A stretch of 31,064 nucleotides of DNA from a virus, in IMG/VR virus record IMGVR_UViG_3300005577_000068, positions 1-31,064 of that record, one strand, 5' to 3'. This document shows positions 23,827 through 30,380 of this stretch, piece after piece. Both the position numbers and the translations under genes were made by a program. The notes beneath the pieces were generated by a model. That model made no database searches, was not told the DNA's origin, and saw nothing but the letters and a program-made list of their open reading frames with translations. Each line of letters begins with the position of its first letter. Position 1 is the first letter of the stretch.

Positions 23827-24101
23827 GGACAAAGGCCCTTCGAGTGGGCGGCGTAGCGCGTGGTCGAGCCCGTCGACGCCGCCGCCACGTCGGCCTCCGC
23901 CTCCGCGATCGCTGTGCGGAGGGCGTCGATCTCGTCGAACTCGACTTCTCGATTCTCGAACTTGACGCGCTGGGCGGCGGCGCCGGACAGGCGCGCGAGG
24001 TAGGCCGCGCGGAGGGTCGCGAGCTCCTCAGCCGTCCAAGCCAAGTGAGCGGGCGGAGAGACGGGCGGCGCGGGAGAGCAGCACGTCGACTCCGTGGGCA
24101 C
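23823..24101 (-). CDS. Head-tail joining protein gpW-like
   Basis: The core (from about LAWTAEELATLRAAYLARLSG to AAQRVKFENREVEFDEIDALRTAIAEAEADV) is the classic two-helix plus hairpin pattern of lambda gpW, a small protein that plugs the portal and prepares it for the tail. The place right before the portal gene is the lambda W position. The GTG 24101 start gives 92 residues with an unusual Cys/Pro-rich N-terminus; the in-frame TTG at 24044 would give 73 residues, closer to the usual ~68. Neither has a strong ribosome site. The end overlaps the portal start. Confidence 0.82.
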   Translation of the reverse strand: MPTESTCCSPAPPVSPPAHLAWTAEELATLRAAYLARLSGAAAQRVKFENREVEFDEIDALRTAIAEAEADVAAASTGSTTRYAAHSKGLCP

Positions 24102-24155
24102 CCGCGCCCGGATGTGGGGACCGGAAGGCCGGCAGGCCCCGTGGGGAACTGCTGG

Positions 24156-24338
24156 CTAGCCGTGTACCACAGGCGGTGGGTCCGTGGCAAGGACATCCCC
24201 GTCAAGGGGCACGCCCGCGCGCACGTTCAGGACCACGACGACCCGGCAGGAGCGGCGCTCCGCCTTGATCTGCTCGAGCATCCGGCGGAGGCGCTCCCAG
24301 ACCGGATCGGGGAAGAGCGGCGCGCCGTGGTCAGGCAC
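24156..24338 (-). CDS. Small hypothetical protein
   Basis: A 60-residue protein with GTG 24338 overlapping the previous stop (GTGCCTGA). The N-terminal half is helical and charged (DPVWERLRRMLEQIKAERRS), then a hydrophobic strand (CRVVVVLNVRAG) and a Pro-rich end. The strand-helix arrangement is compact; no family recognised. Followed by a 54-bp gap before the gpW-like gene. Confidence 0.55.
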   Translation of the reverse strand: MPDHGAPLFPDPVWERLRRMLEQIKAERRSCRVVVVLNVRAGVPLDGDVLATDPPPVVHG

Positions 24339-24783
24339 CGGGATCCCGATCCTTCGGCGCCCGCGGCGGCGGCGGCGGCTGGATCCACCAGCGCACTTCG
24401 CTGACCAGGTGCTCCGCGCAGTAGGGTTCGGCGTTGAATATCGCCGCGGCGGCGACCCGACACCGCGGCGACGCGCAGTAGGTTCCTGCGAGGTCGCGCC
24501 GCATCGTGATAGTGGCGGTCCGTCGCCCAGCAAGGTATGCCCGCCACTCGTCGATCGACCACCGCGGCGGCGGAGGTGGCGGCGGCGGCATCGGCGGGCA
24601 CGGCCGCGCCATCGGCGGCCAGCGCTCGCCCGGATGCGCGGCGCACCAGGCCTCAGCGCGCGCGATCCGCCGCTGCTGCAGCCAGTTGCCGACCTCGTCC
24701 GCGGCGGAGTAGATCGCGCAGGCGAGCCCCAGCTCGAAGACGAGGAGCGCGCCCGCGTGCACGGCCCATTCGATTTCGGTCAC
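24331..24783 (-). CDS. Small protein with N-terminal hydrophobic helix and Pro-rich region
   Basis: A 150-residue protein at GTG 24783 (GTGA overlap). Residues ~5-25 (WAVHAGALLVFELGLACAIY) form a likely membrane helix, followed by a charged amphipathic stretch, a proline run (PPMPPPPPPPP, ~residues 66-76), WSIDEWRAYLAG, and a Cys-rich part CASPRCR...YCAEHL with one His that could bind zinc. The end is Pro/Arg-rich. Unrecognised; a possible membrane-associated accessory protein. Confidence 0.55.
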   Translation of the reverse strand: MTEIEWAVHAGALLVFELGLACAIYSAADEVGNWLQQRRIARAEAWCAAHPGERWPPMARPCPPMPPPPPPPPRWSIDEWRAYLAGRRTATITMRRDLAGTYCASPRCRVAAAAIFNAEPYCAEHLVSEVRWWIQPPPPPRAPKDRDPGA

Positions 24784-25031
24784 GGTTCGACGGCCTGCTC
24801 CGCCTCGTCGCGCGTCAGAAGGCGGAAGCGGTACGATTCGACGACCCGGTCGCTGATCGACGTGATCTCGATCCCCATGACCTCTCCGCCCGGGTTGCAG
24901 CCGCGTCGCCACGCGCTGGTGATGGCGCTCGCGAGGTCCTCGCCGTCGACGATCGCCGCGCCCAGGAACTGCTCGCCCTTCGGCCGCGCCGGATCCGCAA
25001 ATGAGAGATACCACCAGCGGGTCGCGCTCAC
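24780..25031 (-). CDS. Small conserved-type phage hypothetical protein
   Basis: An 83-residue protein with GTG 25031 in a GTGA overlap. The pattern RWWYLSFAD....FLGAAIVDGEDLASAITSAWRRGCNPGGEVMGIEI is familiar from small phage hypotheticals, in which WYLSFA at the N-terminus and a GINPGGEV-like motif recur. Mixed alpha/beta, soluble. No known function. Confidence 0.6.
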   Translation of the reverse strand: MSATRWWYLSFADPARPKGEQFLGAAIVDGEDLASAITSAWRRGCNPGGEVMGIEITSISDRVVESYRFRLLTRDEAEQAVEP

Positions 25032-25234
25032 GCCCAGGTCATCCGGCGGTCCGTCTCGCTCAGCGCGCACGGCACCACCTCGACGCGATCGAACTCCCGC
25101 GGCCGCGGGATCCGGAACGTCGCCCCGTTCGGGATCAGCCGCGTGCAAACGCGCTGATTCGTCCCCGGCAGCGCGGAGAGCAGCTCGTAGCACGTCGGGC
25201 AGTAGAGAATGCTGACGCCGACGCCGTCAGACAT
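25028..25234 (-). CDS. Small protein with CxxC motif
   Basis: A 68-residue protein at ATG 25234, overlapping the ParB-like gene stop by eight bases (ATGTCTGA); a GTG two codons further upstream is possible. ILYCPTCYELLSALPG carries a CxxC, and two further Cys occur (VCTRL, VPCALSE). The first pair may be half of a zinc ribbon. Not recognised otherwise. Confidence 0.6.
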   Translation of the reverse strand: MSDGVGVSILYCPTCYELLSALPGTNQRVCTRLIPNGATFRIPRPREFDRVEVVPCALSETDRRMTWA

Positions 25235-26144
25235 CCGCACCTCGAGTGTCTTCCTCTCGCCATCGTTTCTCGATGGCCGCCTTCACACTCGGCAGGAACC
25301 GCGCACTTGCCGTCTCGAAGAGGGTGTCCCAATTGATCCGCTTGAGGCCCTCGTAGGTCTTCGGACCTGGGAAGACGACGACCTTCTGCCAGCGATTGGC
25401 CGCCACCAGGCCCAGGGCGACTGCCGGCAATAGCTTCATCGGATGGATCGCTGGGAAGACCAACGGGATCAGCCGAAGGATTGCCTCCGCGCGCGCCTTC
25501 GCCGTCGGATCATTCCGAAGCGCGAAGTCGAGGCGAGAGCAGACCTGTCCAGCTTTGCCATTCGGCAGGAGGCCGGTGGTCGCCGCCAACATCGCCTTGA
25601 TGAGAATGAAGGCGCTATAGGGACGCTTCCCCACCCCCAGGCTCACGTTGCCGTAGTACGGGTCCCCCTCAGTTCGGACGCGCTCCATCAGCATATGCGC
25701 CCCCGGGCCCTGGTGACTCTTGACGATGTTGTCGGCTGCCAGGTTGCGCCTGTTGTTCAGGGCCTGATAGAGCAGCGCCTCTGCCTGTGGTCCCTCGCTC
25801 GTGTAGAGATCGGCCGGAATTGACACGCCGCACTCGAGCGCAGCCATGAACCGCTGAAGGCCGTCGACGATCCACAGCGAGCCGTCCGGGCGCTTCGCAA
25901 TGGCGACGCGCCCGAAGATCCGGCCGCCATTCTTGATGACGTAGATCAGCTCGTTCACGAGGCTGGTCCGCATCCGCTGGTAGGTGGTGTCATCGACCCG
26001 CAGTGAGCCGAACTCGTGGGGCTGGATGGTCCGGGTATCCGCCGGCTGGCCGATGCCCTCGACCACCAGCGCCTCGCGGACGCGGCGCACCTCGTAGACT
26101 GCCCGGCGGCTGTCGTCTGCTAGCACTCTGCCCTTACGACCCAT
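25227..26144 (-). CDS. ParB-like (ParB/sulfiredoxin fold) protein
   Basis: A 305-residue protein with a strong ribosome site (AGGAGGGGACAA before ATG). Residues ~40-115 hold a ParB-nuclease-like core: RTIQPHEFGSLRVDDTTYQRM, then GGRIFGRVAIAKRPDGSLWIVDGLQRFMAALECG. The VDGLQR run (93-98) corresponds to the G-x-x-R/DGxxR box of ParB-like and DGQHR proteins, where a nucleotide is bound. The remainder is helical with no clear motif (AEALLYQALNNRRNLAADNIVKS; KRINWDTLFETASARFLPSV). Base composition seems lower in GC than flanking genes. It interrupts the terminase/portal group, so it may be an acquired moron. True partition role is unlikely; regulator or nuclease is possible. Confidence 0.72.
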   Translation of the reverse strand: MGRKGRVLADDSRRAVYEVRRVREALVVEGIGQPADTRTIQPHEFGSLRVDDTTYQRMRTSLVNELIYVIKNGGRIFGRVAIAKRPDGSLWIVDGLQRFMAALECGVSIPADLYTSEGPQAEALLYQALNNRRNLAADNIVKSHQGPGAHMLMERVRTEGDPYYGNVSLGVGKRPYSAFILIKAMLAATTGLLPNGKAGQVCSRLDFALRNDPTAKARAEAILRLIPLVFPAIHPMKLLPAVALGLVAANRWQKVVVFPGPKTYEGLKRINWDTLFETASARFLPSVKAAIEKRWREEDTRGADV

Positions 26145-26168
26145 TTGTCCCCTCCTATCGGTGAACGG

Positions 26169-28112
26169 TCATCGCTTCAGCCATCCGCGTCGCGGCCCGA
26201 TCCAGGTCTCCGGCCGCACGATCGTCGCCGGCGGCGGCGCGCTCGAGCTCGGCGGCGGCGCCGCGGCCGCGCGCGCCGGCTCGACGCGCGCCTCGAGCGG
26301 CACCGGCCGCCGCACGATCTCCGCCAGGTCCCGCAGCATCGCCGGCCGGAACAGCCGGAACATCGCGAGCGCCATCACCGCGCAGTCGAGCGCGTGATTG
26401 TCGACGCGATCGAGCACCCAGACCGCGTGTGTCGCCACGCCGCCCTTGTTGTAGCGGGTCTCGCGATGCTCCGCGCAGAGCTGGGCGAAGAACTCCTCCC
26501 CGATCGTCTCGACCCGCCGCGGGAAGTGCCACGCGCCCGGCCCGCGCCCCGGCAGCGCGAGCGTTTCGTAGATCTCGTCCTTCGCCCCGTCGACGTTCAG
26601 CGGAAACAGCCGCACGCCCCGCCGCCGCACCCGCGCGTCTTTCGGGTTCCCCGGCGTGCCCACGATCGGCTCGCCGCGGCGCCCGGCGAAGCCTTTGGTC
26701 GCGTAGACCCAGCGCGGAAAGCGCATCGCGAAGTCGTAGACCCGCTCCGTCGCGAAGCCGGAGTCGATCGCGATCGCGTGGATCGGCAGCATCGCCCCGC
26801 CGGCGTGCCGGTAGTGTTGCCGGAGCGCGTCCTCGAGCGCGGCCCAGGCGTCCGGTTGCCGCGGATCCCCAGGGATCGCCGCCTGGTCGACGATCCAGCG
26901 CTCGCCGTTCGGCGACCAGCCGACCACGAGCAGCTCGAAGCGGTTCGACTGCACGTCGACGCCAGCCGTCAGCACGCAGGCCTCCTCCGGCACGTCGACG
27001 TCTTCGCCGTAGTCCTCCCGCCGGTTCATCAGCGCCGACGGCACCATCCGGTCGGTGTGGTCTTCCATCGGATCCGCCGCGCTCGTCGCGAAGAAGACCC
27101 GCAGCGACTCCCGCCCGCGCGCGCGCTTCGCCAGGAAGTCGGAGACCAGGTCCGCCGTCGTCACGAACGGCGACAGCATCGCCGGGATGTGGAAGCCGAC
27201 CAGGCCGCGCTCGATCGCCTCCGCCGTCGGCCGCCACTGGCCGCCCGCGACGAGCTCCGCGCGATCGCGCTCGAAGACCTGGGCCCCGCACGCGCACTCG
27301 AGCCGCGCCGTCTCCGGATCCCGATCGTCGAACGTGACCCGCCAGTGCGCGCGATCGCTCCACGCGATCCAGTCCCAGCGATCGCACCGCGGACACTGGA
27401 CGTGATAGCGCCGCTGATCGCTCTGCGTGTAGAGCGTGTCGATCCGCCCGCGCCGCAGCACCGGCGTCGAGACGAAGAACGACAGCCCGTCATGGAACGA
27501 CGTCGTTCGGTTCACCAGCAGGTCGGCCGGATCGCCCTCGTCGCCGATCACCGGCGGGAAGCGGTCGACGTCATCGCCCAGCGCCAGGCGCACCGACCAC
27601 CGCGCGAACGTGTTGGGCGTGTTCGCGCCGCCCAGGGCGAGGAAGCCGCCGGGGAACATCTTCAGCGTCAGCGTCGACTCCGGTCGCCCCTCGAGGCCCG
27701 GCAGCCGCTTGTCCTGCACGACGTCGCGCAGCGCCGGCGTCGTCCGGATCATGTCCGCCAGGCGCTCTTTCGAGTAGGCCTCCGCCGCCGTCGCCGTCGG
27801 GTGAACGAGCAGCATCGGCGCCGGATCGTGCTGCATCAGGTAGCCCAGGATGTTGTTGAGCGCTTCGGATCCGCCCGTCTGGTGCGCCTTCATCAGCGCG
27901 ACCTTCTGCACGCCGGGCTCGTGGAGCACGTCCATCACGCCGCGCAGGTAGGGCGCCGTCGACGTCCGCCAGCGCGCGCCCCGCGCCGCGCTCGCCTCCG
28001 GCAGCATCCGGTAGCGGTCGGCCCACTCGCTCACCGTCAGCCGCGGCGGCGGCTGCGCGGCCTTGGCCCAGCGAGAGATCAGCTCGTGTGCGTCGAGCGT
28101 CGCGGTCGTCAA
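26169..28112 (-). CDS. Terminase large subunit, GpA family
   Basis: A 647-residue protein with TTG start in a TTGA overlap with the preceding gene. It follows the lambda GpA plan: YRMLPE.SA..GARWRTS..PYLRGVMDVL, KVALMKAHQTGGSEALNN (ATPase P-loop-like, ~res 71-87), LALGDDVDRFPP (Walker-B-like, ~170), CPRCDRW...CACGAQV (zinc-ribbon-like, ~229-265), and the nuclease part with TAGVDVQSNRFELLVVGW, HAIAIDSGFATE and NHALDCAVMALAMF supplying acidic residues. It powers DNA packaging and cuts concatemers, with the small subunit encoded upstream. The Pro/Ala-rich C-terminal 60 residues would contact the portal. Confidence 0.95.
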   Translation of the reverse strand: MTTATLDAHELISRWAKAAQPPPRLTVSEWADRYRMLPEASAARGARWRTSTAPYLRGVMDVLHEPGVQKVALMKAHQTGGSEALNNILGYLMQHDPAPMLLVHPTATAAEAYSKERLADMIRTTPALRDVVQDKRLPGLEGRPESTLTLKMFPGGFLALGGANTPNTFARWSVRLALGDDVDRFPPVIGDEGDPADLLVNRTTSFHDGLSFFVSTPVLRRGRIDTLYTQSDQRRYHVQCPRCDRWDWIAWSDRAHWRVTFDDRDPETARLECACGAQVFERDRAELVAGGQWRPTAEAIERGLVGFHIPAMLSPFVTTADLVSDFLAKRARGRESLRVFFATSAADPMEDHTDRMVPSALMNRREDYGEDVDVPEEACVLTAGVDVQSNRFELLVVGWSPNGERWIVDQAAIPGDPRQPDAWAALEDALRQHYRHAGGAMLPIHAIAIDSGFATERVYDFAMRFPRWVYATKGFAGRRGEPIVGTPGNPKDARVRRRGVRLFPLNVDGAKDEIYETLALPGRGPGAWHFPRRVETIGEEFFAQLCAEHRETRYNKGGVATHAVWVLDRVDNHALDCAVMALAMFRLFRPAMLRDLAEIVRRPVPLEARVEPARAAAAPPPSSSAPPPATIVRPETWIGPRRGWLKR

Positions 28113-28324
28113 TGCCGTTCCGGTGGGCCGGGGTTCCCAGAGAGGCCGATCTCATTCCACGGTCGACCCGCGGCCAGCTCGTCGAGCAGGCTCGCGAAAT
28201 ATTCGCCGTCGTCCGAGTAGCACATCCCCGGCTGCCGCGGGTCCATGTGCGCGCTGCGCTGGGCCCACGTCTCGAAGGCCATCTGGAACGCGCGCACCAT
28301 GCCCTTGCGTTGGTCTCGATCCAT
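28109..28324 (-). CDS. Small protein between terminase subunits
   Basis: A 71-residue protein with AGGAGGG ten bases before ATG 28324; four bases separate it from the small terminase stop, and it overlaps the large subunit start. It contains a helix (MVRAFQMAFETWAQRSAHM) and SDDGEYFASLLDELAAGRPWNE. Such small genes inserted between terminase subunits are seen in some phages, but I cannot assign a role; participation in packaging is only implied by location. Confidence 0.65.
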   Translation of the reverse strand: MDRDQRKGMVRAFQMAFETWAQRSAHMDPRQPGMCYSDDGEYFASLLDELAAGRPWNEIGLSGNPGPPERH

Positions 28325-28328
28325 TCGC

Positions 28329-28895
28329 TCAGCCCTCCTGTTGGGTCGTCATCGGTTCGGCCTGCCCCTCCTGCCCGCGCTCGTCGGCCGCGGCCTTGCG
28401 CAGGTCGAGCGCCGTCTGCCACCGGCTGATCTCCTCGAGCGCCTCCCGCAGCAGCTCGTCGACCCGCGGCACCTCCGACGCCGGCACGATCCCCGCCCGC
28501 ACCATCCGCGGCGCGAGCTGGCGCAGCTTCGCCACCGTCGCCACGACGAAGGCCTGCCCCTCCTTCACCACGTCGTCGAGCGGCACCAGGCGCCCGCGCT
28601 CCTTCGCGATCCGAAGCTGCGTCAGCTCCGCCACCGCGCGATCGCGCTGCTGCGCCGGCTGCTCGAGGCTGCCCGTCAGCTTCACCTCGCGGTGCTGCAT
28701 GTAGGCCCGCAGCGTCGGCGCCAGCGCCCACTGCGACGGCCGCCGCCCGCTCCCAGGCTCCGTCGGCACCATCACGCCCTCCGCCTCGAGCCGGCTGAAG
28801 CTGCGGTCCGCGATCCCCAGGATCCGGACGATCGTCGCCCGGTGCACGAGCTGATTCGGATCGAAGTCCGCCGCCGTTTTCGTTTCTTCTGACAC
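28329..28895 (-). CDS. Terminase small subunit (Nu1-like)
   Basis: A 188-residue protein with GTG 28895 start. Residues ~15-65 (LVHRATIVRILGIADRSFSRLEAEGVMVPTEPGSGRRPSQWALAPTLRAYMQHRE) are a winged-helix DNA-binding domain like that of lambda gpNu1, in which the small terminase recognises cos. The rest is coiled coil (AQQRDRAVAELTQLRIAKERG; LDDVVKEGQAF; EALEEISRWQTALDLRKAAA) as in Nu1-type proteins. It precedes the GpA-type large subunit, as in lambda. Nu1-type partner and gene order point to cos rather than pac packaging. Confidence 0.85.
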   Translation of the reverse strand: MSEETKTAADFDPNQLVHRATIVRILGIADRSFSRLEAEGVMVPTEPGSGRRPSQWALAPTLRAYMQHREVKLTGSLEQPAQQRDRAVAELTQLRIAKERGRLVPLDDVVKEGQAFVVATVAKLRQLAPRMVRAGIVPASEVPRVDELLREALEEISRWQTALDLRKAAADERGQEGQAEPMTTQQEG

Positions 28896-29086
28896 GTCTA
28901 AAGACCCGTCCTATCTGGCCTTTTTGAGGCAGTTATGGCCGGATCCAAACTCGCCCGCCCGGCCGGGGCCGCCCGGAAGGACCCATCGGCGCCTCGAAGG
29001 GCAGAAAGGACCGTGCCAAGTCGCGCGCCGTTTCAGTGAAACCCGCGTAAGTGTCGGAGCGGTTTTCGCAGTTACGAGACACTGGG
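28896..29086. promoter_or_regulatory. Candidate packaging (cos) or control region
   Basis: This is the longest interval between strongly supported genes. In lambda, cosN/cosB occupies about 190 bp directly upstream of nu1, and here the gap upstream of the Nu1-like gene has just that size. It contains the 13-bp palindrome at 29030-29042, the 10-bp palindrome CCCGGCCGGG at 28958-28967 and a weak hairpin at 28912-28930. I cannot identify the actual cutting site. Confidence 0.35.
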
Positions 29087-29090
29087 TCAT
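28911..29090 (-). CDS. Possible short ORF of 59 codons
   Basis: An ATG at 29090 overlaps the replication-type gene stop (ATGA), the junction style used throughout the window, and leads to a 59-codon open frame ending TAG at 28911, fifteen bases before the small terminase start. The predicted product is basic with three Cys (QCLV, FCPS, NCLK). Its composition is not clearly protein-like, and the region may instead be non-coding packaging DNA. Low confidence. Confidence 0.3.
   Translation of the reverse strand: MTQCLVTAKTAPTLTRVSLKRRATWHGPFCPSRRRWVLPGGPGRAGEFGSGHNCLKKAR
29030..29042. promoter_or_regulatory. 13-bp palindrome GTTTCA-G-TGAAAC
   Basis: A perfect 6-bp inverted repeat around a central G, located about 135 bp upstream of the small terminase start. 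Its size suits binding of a dimeric DNA-binding protein such as the small terminase or a repressor. Confidence 0.4.
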
Positions 29091-29872
29091 GGCGCCGCCC
29101 AGCCGCCGACGGATCGGCGCATCCCGGGGTCGCCGGGGCTGGCGCGCGGCGGGCTGCCTTCGTCGCTGGTGTCGCTGTCGCTGCCTGGGCTGCGGCCGGC
29201 CTCGCTTCGAGCGGATGCGGCTGCTCGGGCGCCGCGCTGCCTGGCTTCCTCGAGGGTGATCTCCCGGCCGCGCACGGGTGCGCCGGGCGCCGCGTGCGTC
29301 GCCTTGGCGACGAGCTCGGCGACCTTCGCCGCGGCTTCGGCTGGGGTCCGGGGCCCGTCCTGTTCGACCTCGCCGGTCTGCGCGTCCGCCGTTCCGGGTT
29401 CCTCCGGAGTCCGCACGACATTCAGATCAAGATCAGATCCCTTCCGATCAGATCCGATCAGATCAGATCCCTGTGGAGTCCTCGCGAATCCTCCGGAGTC
29501 CTCCGGAGTCCTCGCGACCCCTCCGGTATTGGACTGGTGTGGCGGTCCTGGAAGCTTCGACTTGGCTGGGTGACTGATCCGCTGATGGTCCCGGAAGGAG
29601 GGCAGAACGGCGTACTGCACGCCCTCGACGAGGTAGAGACGGCAGAGTCCGACGCCCGCCAGGCGCTCGAGGCCGGCTTGCACTTGAGGCTCCGTGACCT
29701 TGGCGTGGTAGGGGAACACGATGATCCGGAGCTGGTCCGGATCGGCGACCAGGCGGCCCTCGTCGTCGGCCTCCGTGATCATGCCGACCCAGAGGCGATA
29801 GTCGACGTGGGACAGCTTGCCCACCTTGCGGTGCTGCTTGTGCTCAGGCTTCAGGGATCGGATGCGGGGCAT
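29087..29872 (-). CDS. Phage replication-initiator-type protein
   Basis: A 261-residue protein starting at ATG 29872 (TGATG overlap). Residues 1-105 have the layout MPRIRSLKPEHKQHRKVGKLSHV..RLWVGMITEADDEGRLVADPDQLRIIVFPYH......VQAGLERLAGVGLCRLY.VEG.QYAVLPSFRDHQRISHP.KSKLP, which matches a widespread phage family with an N-terminal winged helix usually annotated as replication protein. After SKLP the sequence becomes low complexity, with Gly-Ser-Asp repeats (~134-150), and a helical Glu/Arg-rich end. Origin binding within its own gene, as for lambda O, is suggested by the repeats it contains. Confidence 0.72.
   Translation of the reverse strand: MPRIRSLKPEHKQHRKVGKLSHVDYRLWVGMITEADDEGRLVADPDQLRIIVFPYHAKVTEPQVQAGLERLAGVGLCRLYLVEGVQYAVLPSFRDHQRISHPAKSKLPGPPHQSNTGGVARTPEDSGGFARTPQGSDLIGSDRKGSDLDLNVVRTPEEPGTADAQTGEVEQDGPRTPAEAAAKVAELVAKATHAAPGAPVRGREITLEEARQRGARAAASARSEAGRSPGSDSDTSDEGSPPRASPGDPGMRRSVGGWAAP
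29425..29470. repeat. GATC-rich 15-bp-spaced repeats (possible origin iterons)
   Basis: GATCAGATCC occurs three times at exact 15-bp spacing (29431, 29446, 29461), and GATC eight times within 45 bp. It is inside the replication-type gene, where it codes for GSD-type repeats. Flanking it, CCTCCGGAGTCC (with palindromic CTCCGGAG) is found at 29401, 29490 and 29500, and GGAGTCCTCGCGA at 29475 and 29505. Confidence 0.55.
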
Positions 29873-30051
29873 CAGGCGGCCGCCCCGCTGCGCACCACGG
29901 CGAGCACGCCGGAGGCCTGGGCCATCGAGAGGCCGGCGCTCCACAAGGGGCAGTCGGACGGCAGGGCCCAGGGGCTATCGGGCAGCGTGTAGTCCGGGTG
30001 CGCGGCGAGCCACTGGCGCAGGTCGAGCTCGGCCTTCTCGATCAGGTTCAT
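29872..30051 (-). CDS. Small hypothetical protein
   Basis: A 59-residue protein starting at ATG 30051 with GGGGAGGTG six bases upstream, and ending in a TGATG overlap with the replication-type gene. It has an N-terminal helix (NLIEKAELDLRQWLAAHPDY), a PDSPWALPSDCPLW turn and an Ala/Val-rich C-terminal helix. Unrecognised. The clear ribosome site supports it as real. Confidence 0.62.
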   Translation of the reverse strand: MNLIEKAELDLRQWLAAHPDYTLPDSPWALPSDCPLWSAGLSMAQASGVLAVVRSGAAA

Positions 30052-30053
30052 GG

Positions 30054-30380
30054 TCACCACCTCCCCAGGACACGCATCGCCCACGGCGTCGGCCAGATCA
30101 GGCAAACCAGGTGTGCGCACAGCCTCATGAAGAGCGGCGGCCGCTGGCTCATGGGTTCCTCCTGCTCCTTGGGCGAGAGGATCGCGATCGAGACGATCAC
30201 CGCCGCCCTGATGGCGAGCGTCCGGTCGCGCGTCAAGAGCATCGTTGCGCCGGCGTCGAGCTGCGCCCGGAGGTGCGCGAGCTCGTTGATCGCGTCGTCC
30301 TCGTCCTTGGCCGACCAGGTCCACCAATCGTGGCCCGTGATGTCGACCCGGACCTGCCAGGTCGCGAGTCTCTCGATCAT
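30054..30380 (-). CDS. Small protein with hydrophobic C-terminal half; possible nested start
   Basis: A 108-residue protein with ATGA overlap at 30380. Residues 1-65 are soluble (WQVRVDITGHDWWTWSAKDEDDAINELAHLRAQLDAG, with Trp-rich strand and helix). The later part has a hydrophobic stretch AIRAAVIVSIAIL (~residues 57-69), then a second, LFMRLCAHLVCLIWP (~83-97). At 30152 an internal ATG is preceded by AAGGAGCAGGAGGAACCC, an exceptionally good ribosome site that could start a 32-residue membrane peptide. Function unknown. Confidence 0.62.
   Translation of the reverse strand: MIERLATWQVRVDITGHDWWTWSAKDEDDAINELAHLRAQLDAGATMLLTRDRTLAIRAAVIVSIAILSPKEQEEPMSQRPPLFMRLCAHLVCLIWPTPWAMRVLGRW

Noticed and set aside
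21766-23856. Open frame on the + strand opposite the portal gene
   Set aside because: No recognisable motif; a shadow of the portal.
25227-26144. Plasmid partition ParB, implying a plasmid-like prophage
   Set aside because: No ParA partner or parS-like repeats seen, and the helix-turn-helix part of partition ParB is not evident.
26145-28220. Open frame on the + strand opposite the large terminase
   Set aside because: Arg/Pro/His-rich shadow; the minus-strand frame has all GpA motifs.
28912-28930. Small hairpin with A-rich loop upstream of the small terminase
   Set aside because: Stem is short with a bulge and lacks a following T run; not a credible terminator.
28933-29082. A second short frame (GTG start, 49 codons) in the gap upstream of the small terminase
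   Set aside because: Looks somewhat protein-like but has no ribosome site and competes with the ATGA-coupled frame; evidence too weak.
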